Source: Candidatus Zixiibacteriota bacterium (lineage in GTDB: Bacteria; Zixibacteria; MSB-5A5; GN15; FEB-12). Taken from it: 36,872 nucleotides of DNA. The stretch covers positions 1 to 36,872 of the forward strand of contig JAJRSF010000061.1 in the NCBI GenBank assembly GCA_024278935.1. Reading direction: 5' to 3'. The notes below the pieces were generated by a model that saw nothing but the letters and a program-made list of their open reading frames with translations, made no database searches and was not told where the DNA came from. The translations under genes were made by a program, and so were the position numbers. Positions 1 to 9,048 of the stretch are shown in pieces; the stretch's first letter is position 1, and every line of letters begins with the position of its first letter.

Positions 1-561
1 AAACTCAAAAGCATAAAGCAGGCAATTCGAGAGACACATAAAGAATCGTTTAATTTTGAACTTACCAAAAGCGAACTTCTTGGATGGCTTGCTCAAATCA
101 AGTTTCCGGCATACCCTGAAATTTCAAGCTGGGAAGAATGTCTGGAATCTTTTCCTGAACCGGATGATGAAGACTATAAAAAACCTACCGATGGATTAAA
201 ACTTCGATTTCTCTTAAAACTTTATACATGCGATCATAGGTATGTCATTTCAATAATTGAATGTTTTAATAGTGATGCACATGGCAAAGGAATCTTATCG
301 GTACATGTTAACACTGATCAGACAGAATATAATTTACAAAAATCAGTAGAACTTGTATATAGAAATTCATTCGATAATTCATTACGCCCCAAACAAACAG
401 TCTTTGTCGAACCATTTACTGCAGAGACTTTCCTAGAGTCATTAAACAATGCCGGAATTGCTATTTTGGGAAATGAATTAAAAGGTGAGATGCATAAAGA
501 TGAACGTCCGTTAATAAAAAACATTGTTCCCCACAATGTTACTTTTCCTGAAACATCTTAA
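1..561 (+). CDS. C-terminal part of an unrecognised protein (5' end outside window)
   Basis: Frame 1 is open from the first base to a TAA at 559-561, giving 186 residues with no start, so the gene begins upstream of the window. The fragment is soluble-looking, mixed alpha/beta in composition, with acidic stretches (FPEPDDEDYKKP), no membrane segment and no motif I can name. It converges on the histidine kinase gene with only 8 bp between the two stop codons and no terminator hairpin in between. Codon use resembles the neighbours, which supports a real gene. I do not recognise a family and propose no function. Confidence 0.7.
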   Translation, partial: KLKSIKQAIRETHKESFNFELTKSELLGWLAQIKFPAYPEISSWEECLESFPEPDDEDYKKPTDGLKLRFLLKLYTCDHRYVISIIECFNSDAHGKGILSVHVNTDQTEYNLQKSVELVYRNSFDNSLRPKQTVFVEPFTAETFLESLNNAGIAILGNELKGEMHKDERPLIKNIVPHNVTFPETS

Positions 562-569
562 ATAGCAGA

Positions 570-3500
570 CTACGCTTTATTCAAAGATGTCTTCTCTTGT
601 AAATAAGATTCATAATCATTCATGATTTTATAAAAGTCAGGGAACTCTTTATAATTTGCTATCGAGTTATCATAGAGTTCTGAAAGTTGATATTCCATAG
701 TACCGCAATTCACCATAACATACGGCTGGTTATTTTGGATACAAAATTCTACAAACCGATACAGCTCAAGCTTTGCGGAAAACTTCGCATCGCAGATTAC
801 TATTTCAGTGCTATTGATAATTGATTTATCAATTTTTTCAAAATTATCCACTTGCAGTAATTGTAAATTACAATTACAAGCATCATCATAATAATTTGTC
901 ACACTAAAATGATTTAAAGTAAAAAAGATAACATTTTTTTCTTTTCGAGAATTGTTCTCATACAATACCAATTCGTAATCTTTTGATATCGGGAGAGAAA
1001 TAGTAAAGACAGAGCCAATTCCCAGCACAGTATCAACAGTCAAATCGCCATTATGCTCTCTGGCAAGGTTACGACAGATCGAAAGCCCCATGCCGGTACC
1101 GGTAATTTTCTCATTGCCCCAGACTCCCTTGGTAGAGAAAAACGGGTCGAATATTTTATCAAGATTCTCCTGAGCAATTCCTCCGCCGGAATCACCGATT
1201 CTAATTTCAATCCTATCACCTTTATTGAGTAGTGCAATTGTAATGACACCATTTTTACCGATTGCATGTTTGGCATTGATAAACAGGTTCAATAGTAGCT
1301 GTTGTATTTTTGAAAGCGAAACATCTATTGGTGAAACTTCATCAAAATGGAGAGCAACTTCTATGGAAAGAGTATCCAATTCTTTTTCAATAAGTTTAAT
1401 AGATTGGATGATTATCCTTTTCATATCTTCTTTTTTACGATCTTCAGATTTTGCTTTAGAAAAGGTCAACAGCGACATAGCAACATCGTTTGCTTTTTCA
1501 CCCATATCAATAATTTTTGTGAGAGTTTCTTTTGCAAGTGACAGCCCATCGGGGGAATCTATTTCGTCGAGTGAGAAAGAAGCGTTTCCGATAATACCAC
1601 CTAAATAATTTTTAAACTCATGAGCCACACCAGCAGCAAGAGTTGCAATAGCTGAGAATTTTTCTGATTCTACAAGTTGTTTCTGTAATTTTATTTCATT
1701 TGTAATATCAGTTCCTATTGAGATATAGCTGTTGATTTTACCATTGTAATTAAAAATCGGTGAAATTGTTTTACTCTCCCAATACAGATCCCCGTTTTTC
1801 TTTTTATTTTCAATTCTCCCACTCCATGTAGAACCTTTTATAACAGAATCCCATAGATCTTCATACAACGATGGTTTCATCGTACCCGATTTAATCATCG
1901 TAAGTTTTTTGCCTACAACTTCATCACTCTCAAACCCGGTCACAAAGGTGAAATATGGATTTACATACTCTACAATACCTGTCAGATTTAAAATCATAAT
2001 AATATTTGATGATTGAGTGGCAACGAGTGAAAGTTTATTTATCTCGGCATCTTGTTTCACTTGACGAGTAATGTCATGCCCGTAACAATGAATACAATCC
2101 TGTCCGACAACGGGATGAAACGACCATGCTATGACATGATTATCTAATTCAACTCGAATATTTTCCATACCGGCACCATCGCTTAGCATAGTATCAATCA
2201 ACTCATCTAAATTTTTCGGGAAACAACTCAGTATGTTATTCTTTTGAACTCCCATTTCGCCTAATATTAGAGTCGTTGCGGTATTCATATAGGTGATTTC
2301 TTTTTTACTATTAATACTCATAATTACATTAGGATTTGATTCCGGGAAAAAGGCTAGTTCTGTTAATTTTTGTTCGTCTCTTTTTCTCTCAGTTATATCA
2401 ACGAAACTCTCAATCATCTGAACAATTTTACCATTGTCATCAAATATTGGGACAGAATTCACTTCATAAATCATCTCATCATTATTTTCATTCATGACAA
2501 GCTGTTCAAATTTTAGAGCTTTTTTCTTTTTGAGTAAAACTTTAAGTGAACAAGGATCTTTCACTGAGCTGCAAGGTTTATCTTCACCACGAATCAACTG
2601 ATGACACTTTTTGTCTAAACAATCATCTTTAAATATAATTTTCTTGGCAGCTTTATTTGCCACTGTAACGGTATAATCTTCAGCACTTATAACATATAAA
2701 GGGTTGGAGAGTGCATCGATAACTGTTTCAAAGAATTTTCTGTTTTTTTCATTTTCATCAGACGCTTTTCTTTTCTCAATCACAACCGCAATTTGACCTG
2801 ATATTAAATTTAATAATTCTAAATCATCGTTAGTGTACAAATCAGAAGATTCGTAACTTTGTACTGCTAAGACACCAAAAATTCCTGATGATGTTTTTAG
2901 AGGAGCACCCATCCAAACCTTGGCTGGTTTCAAAATATATTTTGCTTCGCCTGCTTTGACTAATTCGGTATGTCTCTTTTCATCAATAATTGCTGCCGTT
3001 TGATTCTTCCTGACAAAATCTGTAAGCGAACCGGTTAAGTCCAAAGTCTCTTCTTCGTTAACAGTATCAAACTGATCTACAAAATAAGGTGATTTGTATA
3101 AGTCGGATTTTTCATCATATAGGGCGACATAAAAATTATTGGCATACATTATAGATTTTAAAATCAGATGAATCTTCGAGATTAGTTCTTTGAGATTATT
3201 AGTCATATTAGCAGCATCGGAAATATTGTAGATTGCTGTTTGAATACTTTCGGAACGTTTTCGTTTACTTATATCCCTAAAAATACCCTGGGCTTTTAGT
3301 TTACCACCGGTAAAGATGTATGAAATAGATGTTTCCAGTTCTATCTCTCGTTTATCTTTTGTGAGACCGGTAAACTCATAGGTGCTTGATAATTTTTCAC
3401 CTGCTAAAGCTTTTCGTCTTCTTTCTTGCAACAATGGGATTGACCTTGGATGAGTATAGTCAAGAATTGAAAACTTATCAGAATTGATATCATCCATAGT

Positions 3501-4472
3501 GACATTAAACATCTCTAAGAGTTTATCATTTACAATTTCGTATTTCCCATCAACGTGCAAGAAAATAGCATCGGCCGATTGATCGATAAGAGTTCTATAT
3601 TTCTCTTCAGAATTCTTTAAAGCAAACTCGGCCTTATCTCTTTCTTGTTGTAAATAAATTCTATTAAAAGCTAAAGCAATATGTCCACTTAATTTTTTTA
3701 TAAATTCGAGTTCTTTTTCAGTAGGAACTTTTACACCCTGTTTTCCAAAAGTACCTGTACCGAGTAAGCCTACCGACTGTCCACTTAAGATAAGTGGAAT
3801 ATGCACCAATGAATGTATCTTAAGAACTTTTGTAAAACTTTTATCAGATGTCAACTTATCTGCAGAAGCATCCCTGATTATATCGATTTCATGGGTATGT
3901 GCTATACGTTTATAATATGGGTCTTCGACAATCTCAATATGCTGCAGTTTTTTTCTCTCCATAATGCGACGTATTTTGCCAGAGAAAATAAGCTTGGCAG
4001 TTTTTTTATCATCTGAAATCCTATAAAACCAAGCCGTCTTGTAGCCCAATACTTCAAATAAAACTTTCTTTGAAGCATCCAAGATATCATCATAGGTAAC
4101 TGCGTATTCTAATTTTTGTATAATGGAAATTGTAATTTGAGAATAATGCTCTTGGACTCTTAAGTATTCTTCAATTTCTTTTCGCTCATCAATCTCTATT
4201 TGAAGATTTGATTTTGTAATCGTTGATTCAACCATTTCCTTTTTTAACTCAGAATACCGTCTGATAGAAAACAGTACTAAACCAAATAAAACAAATATCA
4301 CGGCAAAAAACAGTTCATCGATATCCAGAAATTCATAGGTATCTAAATTGTCATGGAAAAACTCATATAAATTGAAGTAACGTGCGACGAAATAGACAAC
4401 TATTCCTACGATGAGAATATTTGATATTTCGATTAAGTAGTTATGTTTATGTTTATTTCTCTCTGAATTCAA
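570..4472 (-). CDS. Multi-PAS/GAF membrane sensor histidine kinase with degenerate receiver-like tail
   Basis: 1300 residues, TTG start. Two membrane segments (about 12-33 and 53-70) are followed by a charged coiled coil, GAF (about 110-275), PAS (290-405), GAF (410-565), three further PAS domains (578-695, 705-800, 812-930), a HisKA dimerisation helix and an HATPase domain. The H-box reads AAGVAHEFKNYLGG with phospho-acceptor His951. The N-box (NAKHAIG), DSGGG and GTGMGLS motifs are intact, so it should autophosphorylate. The fourth sensory module (PAS 578-695) carries four cysteines near residues 617-641, which could bind metal or respond to redox state. After the kinase there are about 135 residues with a receiver-like pattern: a hydrophobic strand ending in Asp1228 (EIVICDAKF) and a later strand PYVMVNCG, but no N-terminal acidic pair, so it is probably a pseudo-receiver. 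No response regulator lies beside it, so this is an orphan kinase. Signal unknown. Confidence 0.93.
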   Translation of the reverse strand: MNSERNKHKHNYLIEISNILIVGIVVYFVARYFNLYEFFHDNLDTYEFLDIDELFFAVIFVLFGLVLFSIRRYSELKKEMVESTITKSNLQIEIDERKEIEEYLRVQEHYSQITISIIQKLEYAVTYDDILDASKKVLFEVLGYKTAWFYRISDDKKTAKLIFSGKIRRIMERKKLQHIEIVEDPYYKRIAHTHEIDIIRDASADKLTSDKSFTKVLKIHSLVHIPLILSGQSVGLLGTGTFGKQGVKVPTEKELEFIKKLSGHIALAFNRIYLQQERDKAEFALKNSEEKYRTLIDQSADAIFLHVDGKYEIVNDKLLEMFNVTMDDINSDKFSILDYTHPRSIPLLQERRRKALAGEKLSSTYEFTGLTKDKREIELETSISYIFTGGKLKAQGIFRDISKRKRSESIQTAIYNISDAANMTNNLKELISKIHLILKSIMYANNFYVALYDEKSDLYKSPYFVDQFDTVNEEETLDLTGSLTDFVRKNQTAAIIDEKRHTELVKAGEAKYILKPAKVWMGAPLKTSSGIFGVLAVQSYESSDLYTNDDLELLNLISGQIAVVIEKRKASDENEKNRKFFETVIDALSNPLYVISAEDYTVTVANKAAKKIIFKDDCLDKKCHQLIRGEDKPCSSVKDPCSLKVLLKKKKALKFEQLVMNENNDEMIYEVNSVPIFDDNGKIVQMIESFVDITERKRDEQKLTELAFFPESNPNVIMSINSKKEITYMNTATTLILGEMGVQKNNILSCFPKNLDELIDTMLSDGAGMENIRVELDNHVIAWSFHPVVGQDCIHCYGHDITRQVKQDAEINKLSLVATQSSNIIMILNLTGIVEYVNPYFTFVTGFESDEVVGKKLTMIKSGTMKPSLYEDLWDSVIKGSTWSGRIENKKKNGDLYWESKTISPIFNYNGKINSYISIGTDITNEIKLQKQLVESEKFSAIATLAAGVAHEFKNYLGGIIGNASFSLDEIDSPDGLSLAKETLTKIIDMGEKANDVAMSLLTFSKAKSEDRKKEDMKRIIIQSIKLIEKELDTLSIEVALHFDEVSPIDVSLSKIQQLLLNLFINAKHAIGKNGVITIALLNKGDRIEIRIGDSGGGIAQENLDKIFDPFFSTKGVWGNEKITGTGMGLSICRNLAREHNGDLTVDTVLGIGSVFTISLPISKDYELVLYENNSRKEKNVIFFTLNHFSVTNYYDDACNCNLQLLQVDNFEKIDKSIINSTEIVICDAKFSAKLELYRFVEFCIQNNQPYVMVNCGTMEYQLSELYDNSIANYKEFPDFYKIMNDYESYLQEKTSLNKA

Positions 4473-4664
4473 TTTTATACCTAGTTTTACATTTTCATCT
4501 ACTACAATGCATTTCTATAATATAGCAAAAGTAGAATTTATGGATTACGTTCTCCATCCCTATTTATATCGGCTAAAATTGGTTCAATTTTAGTAATCAA
4601 ACGATTGAATTATAAGAATTTATAAGCAAATTTGCATTGTGGTATAAAAGACAGTTTTTGTCTT

Positions 4665-5993
4665 TTATTTTTTGTTTCGTTGCTCTTTAAACCAGTTCAT
4701 ATATTCAGCTATTCGTTTTTCCCGACCATTTTGAGTCGGCTTGTAATAGCTTTTCCCTGCTAATGCATCGGGGAAGTACTCTTGAGAAGTGATTCCATCT
4801 TTATGGTCATGGGCATATTGATAGTTTTTCCCATATCCCAACTCTTTCATCAGCGATGTCGGGGCATTTCTCAACCCATGCGGAACCGGCAATGAGCCTT
4901 TTTCGGTGGCATCGATTTGGGCTTTTTTAAAGGCGGTATAAATAGCGTTAGATTTCGGAGCTGTTGCCATATAGACAACCGCTTGGGCAATAGCAAGTTC
5001 CCCCTCCGGAGAGCCTAAAAAGTGATAAGAGTCCCGAACCGCAAGAGTCAAAGTCAAAGCATATGGATCGGCAAGCCCGATATCTTCAGAGGCAAATCGA
5101 ATCAGCCGTCTGATGATATACATCGGCTCCTCGCCCCCGTCTAACATCCTTGCTAACCAATAGAGGGCAGCATCGGGGTCGCCTCCTCGAATAGTTTTAT
5201 GCAAAACAGAAATCAGATTATAATGTTCTTCGCCGGATTTATCATAGAGGGCAAATGATTTCTGATGAATCTGTTTTAAACTCTCAAGAGTAATAACAGC
5301 ATTATCGCCAACAAATATCGCCGCTGTTTCTAAAAGCACTAACCCTCTGCGAGCGTCGCCATCGGCTGTGCCGGCTATAAATTGTAATGCGTCATCGTCG
5401 ATTGTCAGATTTGACTTTTTCAATCCTCGTTCAGAATCTTCTAAGGCAGACATTATAATTTCTGATAATTCTGATTCGGTGAGACGTTCCAATACATAAA
5501 CTCTCATTCTCGAAAGCAGAGTAGAATTTATTTCAAACGATGGGTTTTCAGTAGTGGCACCTATCAGAACAATATCACCATTTTCTACATATGGTAAAAA
5601 AGCGTCCTGCTGAGATTTGTTAAAGCGATGGATTTCATCTATGAAAAGATATGTTTTCCGACCGGAAAGTTTATAATATGCTCCCGCCTTGGAGATAATT
5701 GCTTTGAGTTCTTTGATCCCCGAAATTACAGCCGAAAATGACAAAAACTGTCCTTCGGTTGCTTGTGCCATCATTTTTGCCAGAGTCGTTTTGCCCGTTC
5801 CGGGAGGTCCCCAAAAGATGAACGATGTTACTTGGTCAGTTTCGATTGCTTTGCGGAGCGGGGTTCCCTCACCGATAATTTTCGTTTGCCCAAAAAATTG
5901 GTCAAAGTTGATCGGACGCATCCGTTCTGCTAAAGGAAGTGCTTTTAAGGTCTCCAAATCAGAAGATTTCATCTTTTTTTGAAATAAATCCAT
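4665..5993 (-). CDS. rarA: RarA/MgsA replication-associated recombination AAA+ ATPase
   Basis: 442 residues, the normal length for the MgsA/RarA/WRNIP1 family. Walker A is GPPGTGKTT, Walker B with its extension is FIDEIHRFNKSQQD, and sensor 1 is GATTENPSFEIN. The C-terminal part has the tetramerisation region (PHGLRNAPTSLMKELGYG and the YKPTQNGREKRIAEYM end typical of the family). RarA acts in the cytoplasm at stalled replication forks and on SSB-coated DNA ends. The ATG start has no obvious Shine-Dalgarno sequence; TATAAT-like hexamers lie within 30 bp upstream on the minus strand. It is monocistronic: about 190 bp separate it from the kinase gene downstream, and its upstream region is shared divergently with the symporter gene. 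A weak hairpin (4646-4666) overlaps its stop codon. Confidence 0.96.
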   Translation of the reverse strand: MDLFQKKMKSSDLETLKALPLAERMRPINFDQFFGQTKIIGEGTPLRKAIETDQVTSFIFWGPPGTGKTTLAKMMAQATEGQFLSFSAVISGIKELKAIISKAGAYYKLSGRKTYLFIDEIHRFNKSQQDAFLPYVENGDIVLIGATTENPSFEINSTLLSRMRVYVLERLTESELSEIIMSALEDSERGLKKSNLTIDDDALQFIAGTADGDARRGLVLLETAAIFVGDNAVITLESLKQIHQKSFALYDKSGEEHYNLISVLHKTIRGGDPDAALYWLARMLDGGEEPMYIIRRLIRFASEDIGLADPYALTLTLAVRDSYHFLGSPEGELAIAQAVVYMATAPKSNAIYTAFKKAQIDATEKGSLPVPHGLRNAPTSLMKELGYGKNYQYAHDHKDGITSQEYFPDALAGKSYYKPTQNGREKRIAEYMNWFKEQRNKK

Positions 5994-6461
5994 ATGAAAA
6001 TATACGGATTATAAAAATTATATCAATCACAACTTGAAAATTATCAAAGATTTGGGCTATTCGGGGGCAATTCAAATAAGTGGAGTATATCCGTATCTCT
6101 AGAGTAGATGTAAAGTTACAAGAAATTATCAAATATCAGTTGCTAATATGAGTATCTATTTTTATCTTATGTAGATATGTACAAAACGGGTATATAATGT
6201 TGTCAAAAAAGATACATAGACACCGTCGCAAACGGTTGCCGTCATAACGAAATTGAACAAATGACTCCCAAAAAACCCGTATGACAACAGAAAACGGCGT
6301 TAAAAACTCTTACTGATTATTATTGAAATAATTTGACGGCCTAAAAAAAGATATTTCTTTTTTATATAGATAGAAAATTCAGAGTTTTAACGACCGTACA
6401 AGTAGATAAAAACCGGTTCCAATGTGTGTGGAGTCAAACCGGTAAAATTTGGTAGGGTTGT
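5994..6461. other. Divergent 468-bp intergenic region between rarA and the symporter gene
   Basis: No convincing ORF or structural RNA. It holds the divergent promoters for rarA (minus) and the symporter (plus) and several palindromes. One is a near-perfect A/T hairpin at about 6343-6362 (AAAAAAGA, loop TATT, TCTTTTTT), nested inside the long inverted repeat 6294-6397 listed separately. A short GC-richer palindrome (ACGG-TTG-CCGT) lies near 6232. For its size this leader is unusually structured, which suggests regulation at the level of DNA binding or mRNA structure. Confidence 0.5.
6294..6397. repeat. Imperfect inverted repeat flanking an A/T hairpin
   Basis: The left arm ACGGCGTTAAAAACTCT (6294-6310) and right arm AGAGTTTTAACGACCGT (6381-6397) are reverse complements apart from one base gained and one lost. 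The 70 bp between the arms contain a second A/T hairpin. It lies 65 bp upstream of the symporter start. It could be an operator pair, an mRNA leader structure or a relic of a small repeat element; the sequence does not decide. Confidence 0.5.
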
Positions 6462-8876
6462 ATGAATAACAAATTATCACCTATGGTACTTCTTTTCTCT
6501 CTCGCAGCAGTTGTATTGGGTTCAGTAGCAGGCTATTTTATGCCTGAGTTTATGCTTTCGCTTTCATTTATCGGTAAGCTCTTTTTAAACAGTTTAAAAA
6601 TTATCGCTATTCCATTTGTCATCACGATGATAATCGCCGGAGTAGCATCGATGGGTTCCAAAGAGAAAGTAAAACGTTCTCTTGGCAAAACATTTTTATA
6701 TTTTACAGCGACATCATTGACGGCATCGGTCGTTGGTGCAATCCTCGCTTTGATTATCCAACCGGGACTTGGAGCAGATAAAGCAGGTGCTTTTATTCCT
6801 GAAGAGATGGTTCCGCATTTGAGCAATTTTTCATTTAATAATCTTTTTGCAAGCTTTATCCCAGACAATTTTATAACAGCATCGGTTGAAATGCAATTGT
6901 TTGCTCTCACCCTTGTTGCTTTGTTACTTGGAACTGTGTTAACAACAGTTGACAGAAAAAACAAAATTGTATTAGATTTCTTTACATCATTAAAAGAGAT
7001 GCTTTCCGGTGTGATGAAATTTATGCTTTTGTATATCGCTCCTATCGGACTTTTCTCGCTTGCCGGTTCTCTCTTTGCTGAGAACGTTAACAACACTGCA
7101 ATGCTTTTTTCATCATTAGCGTTGTTCTCGGTTACTATTATATTTGGTCTCTCATTTTTTGCTTTGGTATTACTGCCTATCGTTGCCAAGTCCTTTGGCA
7201 ATGTCTCACCGTATCAGTATTTCACATCATTAATCCCGGCACTCTCAACAGCCTTTGCGACCAACTCTGCCGTGGCGGCTTTACCGGTCACCGAAGAGTG
7301 TATCTTGGACACTTCCGTAGATAATAGAGCATCAGCTTTTATACTCCCATTAGGTTCTTTGTTTAACGCAACCGGGACTGCACTCTTTTTATCAGCATCG
7401 GCAATTTTCATAGCCCAACTATACGGTCTCACGATTTCAATCAGTCAGATATTTATGATTATCGGTGGTTCATTTTTAATCGCATCGTTGACATCTTTTA
7501 TTCCATATGCTTCATTGTTTATGCTGGCACTTGTATTACAAATTGCCAATTTCCCAATCCATGTCACCGCCGGAATCGGAATTTTGATCTTGGTCGACTT
7601 CTTGTTTGGAAGACTCCGTTCGGTTGTTGATGTCTGGTCTGACGCTGTTGGTGTAGCTGTGTTAGGAAATACATTTGATTTTAAAACAGCACGTTCGGCA
7701 AAAGCTGCTATCCCTGTCAAACGTACGTATAATAAATCAAAACCTCGGACTACTCGGGAAAGTTCTAAATTCAGTAAAGAGTTTCCGAAAACGAAAAGAG
7801 AAAACAAACCTCGCACTCAAACAAAACCGACTCCTGAGAGAAAAAAGAGCAGAGAAACTGTCAAAAAAGATACTCATTCACCGTTCCAAATTTCTCCTGA
7901 AAAAAATTACTTAACAGAGACTGAACAAAGCAATACTCCAACTCCAAAAGTTAAGACGACTGAAAAACAGGCTAAATCACCGGTTGTTAAGCATTCTGTT
8001 AAAGCTCCAAAAGTTGTCTCACCTGTTGCAAAAGTTGCTGCACCGAAGACAACAAAACCTGTTGTGAAAAAAGAACAGCCTCAACCAAAAAGACAGAAAC
8101 CAATTATTCATAAAATTGAAGTGCCACCTCTTCCGATAGTTACAATAAATAAAACAAAAGAAGTGCCTGTTGCGACTGTAAACAAAGATGAAGATACTGT
8201 TATCACAAAAGCAAATGCTCTTCTTTCAAAAGATACTATCGAACGTGAACGCTCAAAAATCGCCGCTCAACTTAATCTGATGCGTGAGAGAGAATCGCTT
8301 ATCGATGTTACTTCTACGCAAGAAACTCCGGCTCCTGAAGTTCCTGCAATTGATGAGACACCACTGAAACAAGAAGATGATCAGTTTACTAAAATTGATT
8401 TCTACGCCGAAGAACCTACGCAACCTAGCGTTCCGACTGAGCCAACTGTAGAGAAAGTAAAAGCAGAAGTAAAAAAAGAAAAACCTATTATTCATAAAAT
8501 TGAAGTTCCACCTATTATGACTGTTCCGCGTGTAACTCCACCTGAGGTTATCACTCCGGTTGAAAAGACAGAGCCAGTAACTGAAGTTGAGCAACCTAAG
8601 GCAGAACCAACAGCTATCGTTGAAAGTCCGGCAGTTGCTGAACCAGTAGTTGAAGTTGAAAGCCCGGTTGTTGCCGAAACAGAGCCAGTTTCTGAAAAAG
8701 CTCCAAAAGAAGAAAAAGTCGTTTCTTACGGCAGAAAAACAGCTAAAAAAGCTGCTGTGAAAAAAGCTGAAGAGACTATTTCTGAACCAGAGCCAAAAAC
8801 TGAACCAGTTCAGGTTGAAAAAAGTGAGACCGCTGTTGCGCCTATCACTTTTGGACGAGGAAAACGGAAAAAATAA
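6462..8876 (+). CDS. DAACS-family sodium/dicarboxylate-type symporter with long disordered C-terminal tail
   Basis: 804 residues. Residues 1 to about 405 form a transporter of the glutamate/dicarboxylate:cation symporter fold: many membrane helices, the hairpin motif AFATNSAVAALPVTEEC, the TM7 motif PLGSLFNATGTAL, and TM8 ending SVVDVWSDAVGVAVL. Compared from memory with archaeal GltPh, TM7 reads NATGT where NMDGT is usual. In TM8 the substrate-site Arg is kept, but the position equivalent to D394 is Gly and that of N401 is Asp, so the substrate may not be glutamate or aspartate. Residues about 410-804 are a Lys/Pro/Glu/Val-rich tail, predicted disordered, with a near-identical motif KPIIHKIEVPP at about 546 and 674, a basic KKAAVKKAEE patch and the end FGRGKRKK. 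The family normally stops near 400-440 residues. The start is preceded by a weak TAGGG. Confidence 0.9.
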   Translation: MNNKLSPMVLLFSLAAVVLGSVAGYFMPEFMLSLSFIGKLFLNSLKIIAIPFVITMIIAGVASMGSKEKVKRSLGKTFLYFTATSLTASVVGAILALIIQPGLGADKAGAFIPEEMVPHLSNFSFNNLFASFIPDNFITASVEMQLFALTLVALLLGTVLTTVDRKNKIVLDFFTSLKEMLSGVMKFMLLYIAPIGLFSLAGSLFAENVNNTAMLFSSLALFSVTIIFGLSFFALVLLPIVAKSFGNVSPYQYFTSLIPALSTAFATNSAVAALPVTEECILDTSVDNRASAFILPLGSLFNATGTALFLSASAIFIAQLYGLTISISQIFMIIGGSFLIASLTSFIPYASLFMLALVLQIANFPIHVTAGIGILILVDFLFGRLRSVVDVWSDAVGVAVLGNTFDFKTARSAKAAIPVKRTYNKSKPRTTRESSKFSKEFPKTKRENKPRTQTKPTPERKKSRETVKKDTHSPFQISPEKNYLTETEQSNTPTPKVKTTEKQAKSPVVKHSVKAPKVVSPVAKVAAPKTTKPVVKKEQPQPKRQKPIIHKIEVPPLPIVTINKTKEVPVATVNKDEDTVITKANALLSKDTIERERSKIAAQLNLMRERESLIDVTSTQETPAPEVPAIDETPLKQEDDQFTKIDFYAEEPTQPSVPTEPTVEKVKAEVKKEKPIIHKIEVPPIMTVPRVTPPEVITPVEKTEPVTEVEQPKAEPTAIVESPAVAEPVVEVESPVVAETEPVSEKAPKEEKVVSYGRKTAKKAAVKKAEETISEPEPKTEPVQVEKSETAVAPITFGRGKRKK

Positions 8877-8902
8877 CAGCTTATTGTAACAATTTGCGAT
8901 GA

Positions 8903-8918
8903 GAAAGTTGGAACTTTC
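8903..8918. promoter_or_regulatory. Operator-like palindrome upstream of htpX
   Basis: GAAAGTT-GG-AACTTTC is a perfect 7+7 inverted repeat, 130 bp upstream of the htpX TTG start and just after the symporter stop. It is too GC-poor and has too weak a T-run to be a good terminator. A TTGACC that could be a -35 box follows at about 8954, so the palindrome is placed like an upstream operator. Confidence 0.3.
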
Positions 8919-8985
8919 GATTAAATTTTTCGCTATACAAGTAAGATAAAAACTTGACCTCTGTTTTGAATCGTATAGATTTAGA

Positions 8986-9030
8986 GAGAGTAAATCTCTG
9001 AACCAGAGTAAATCTCTGTTTAACAGAGTG
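8986..9030. repeat. Tandem hairpin repeat, 18-bp period, upstream of htpX
   Basis: Two palindromic units of the form (C/G)AGAG-TAAAT-CTCTG (8986-9000 and 9004-9018) are joined by AAC, and a third half unit CAGAGTG begins at 9024. The junction CTGAACCAGA is the same as in the array upstream of yajC, though the stem and loop differ. The array ends about 20 bp before the htpX start codon and so would be in the mRNA leader, where each unit can fold. Confidence 0.6.
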
Positions 9031-9048
9031 TAAAAGAAGAAGTGGATT

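Noticed and set aside
1225-1608. 127-codon plus-strand ORF inside the histidine kinase
   Set aside because: It is antisense to the HisKA/HATPase region, whose motifs are intact on the minus strand.
4646-4666. Terminator for rarA
   Set aside because: AAAAGACA/TGTCTTTT is A/T-dominated and overlaps the stop codon, and the minus-strand T-run is short, so it is too weak to list as a terminator.
6533-7201. 222-codon open frame antisense to the symporter membrane domain
   Set aside because: The sense strand has clear transporter motifs and signal-grade codon use; the antisense protein is a composition shadow with no recognisable feature.
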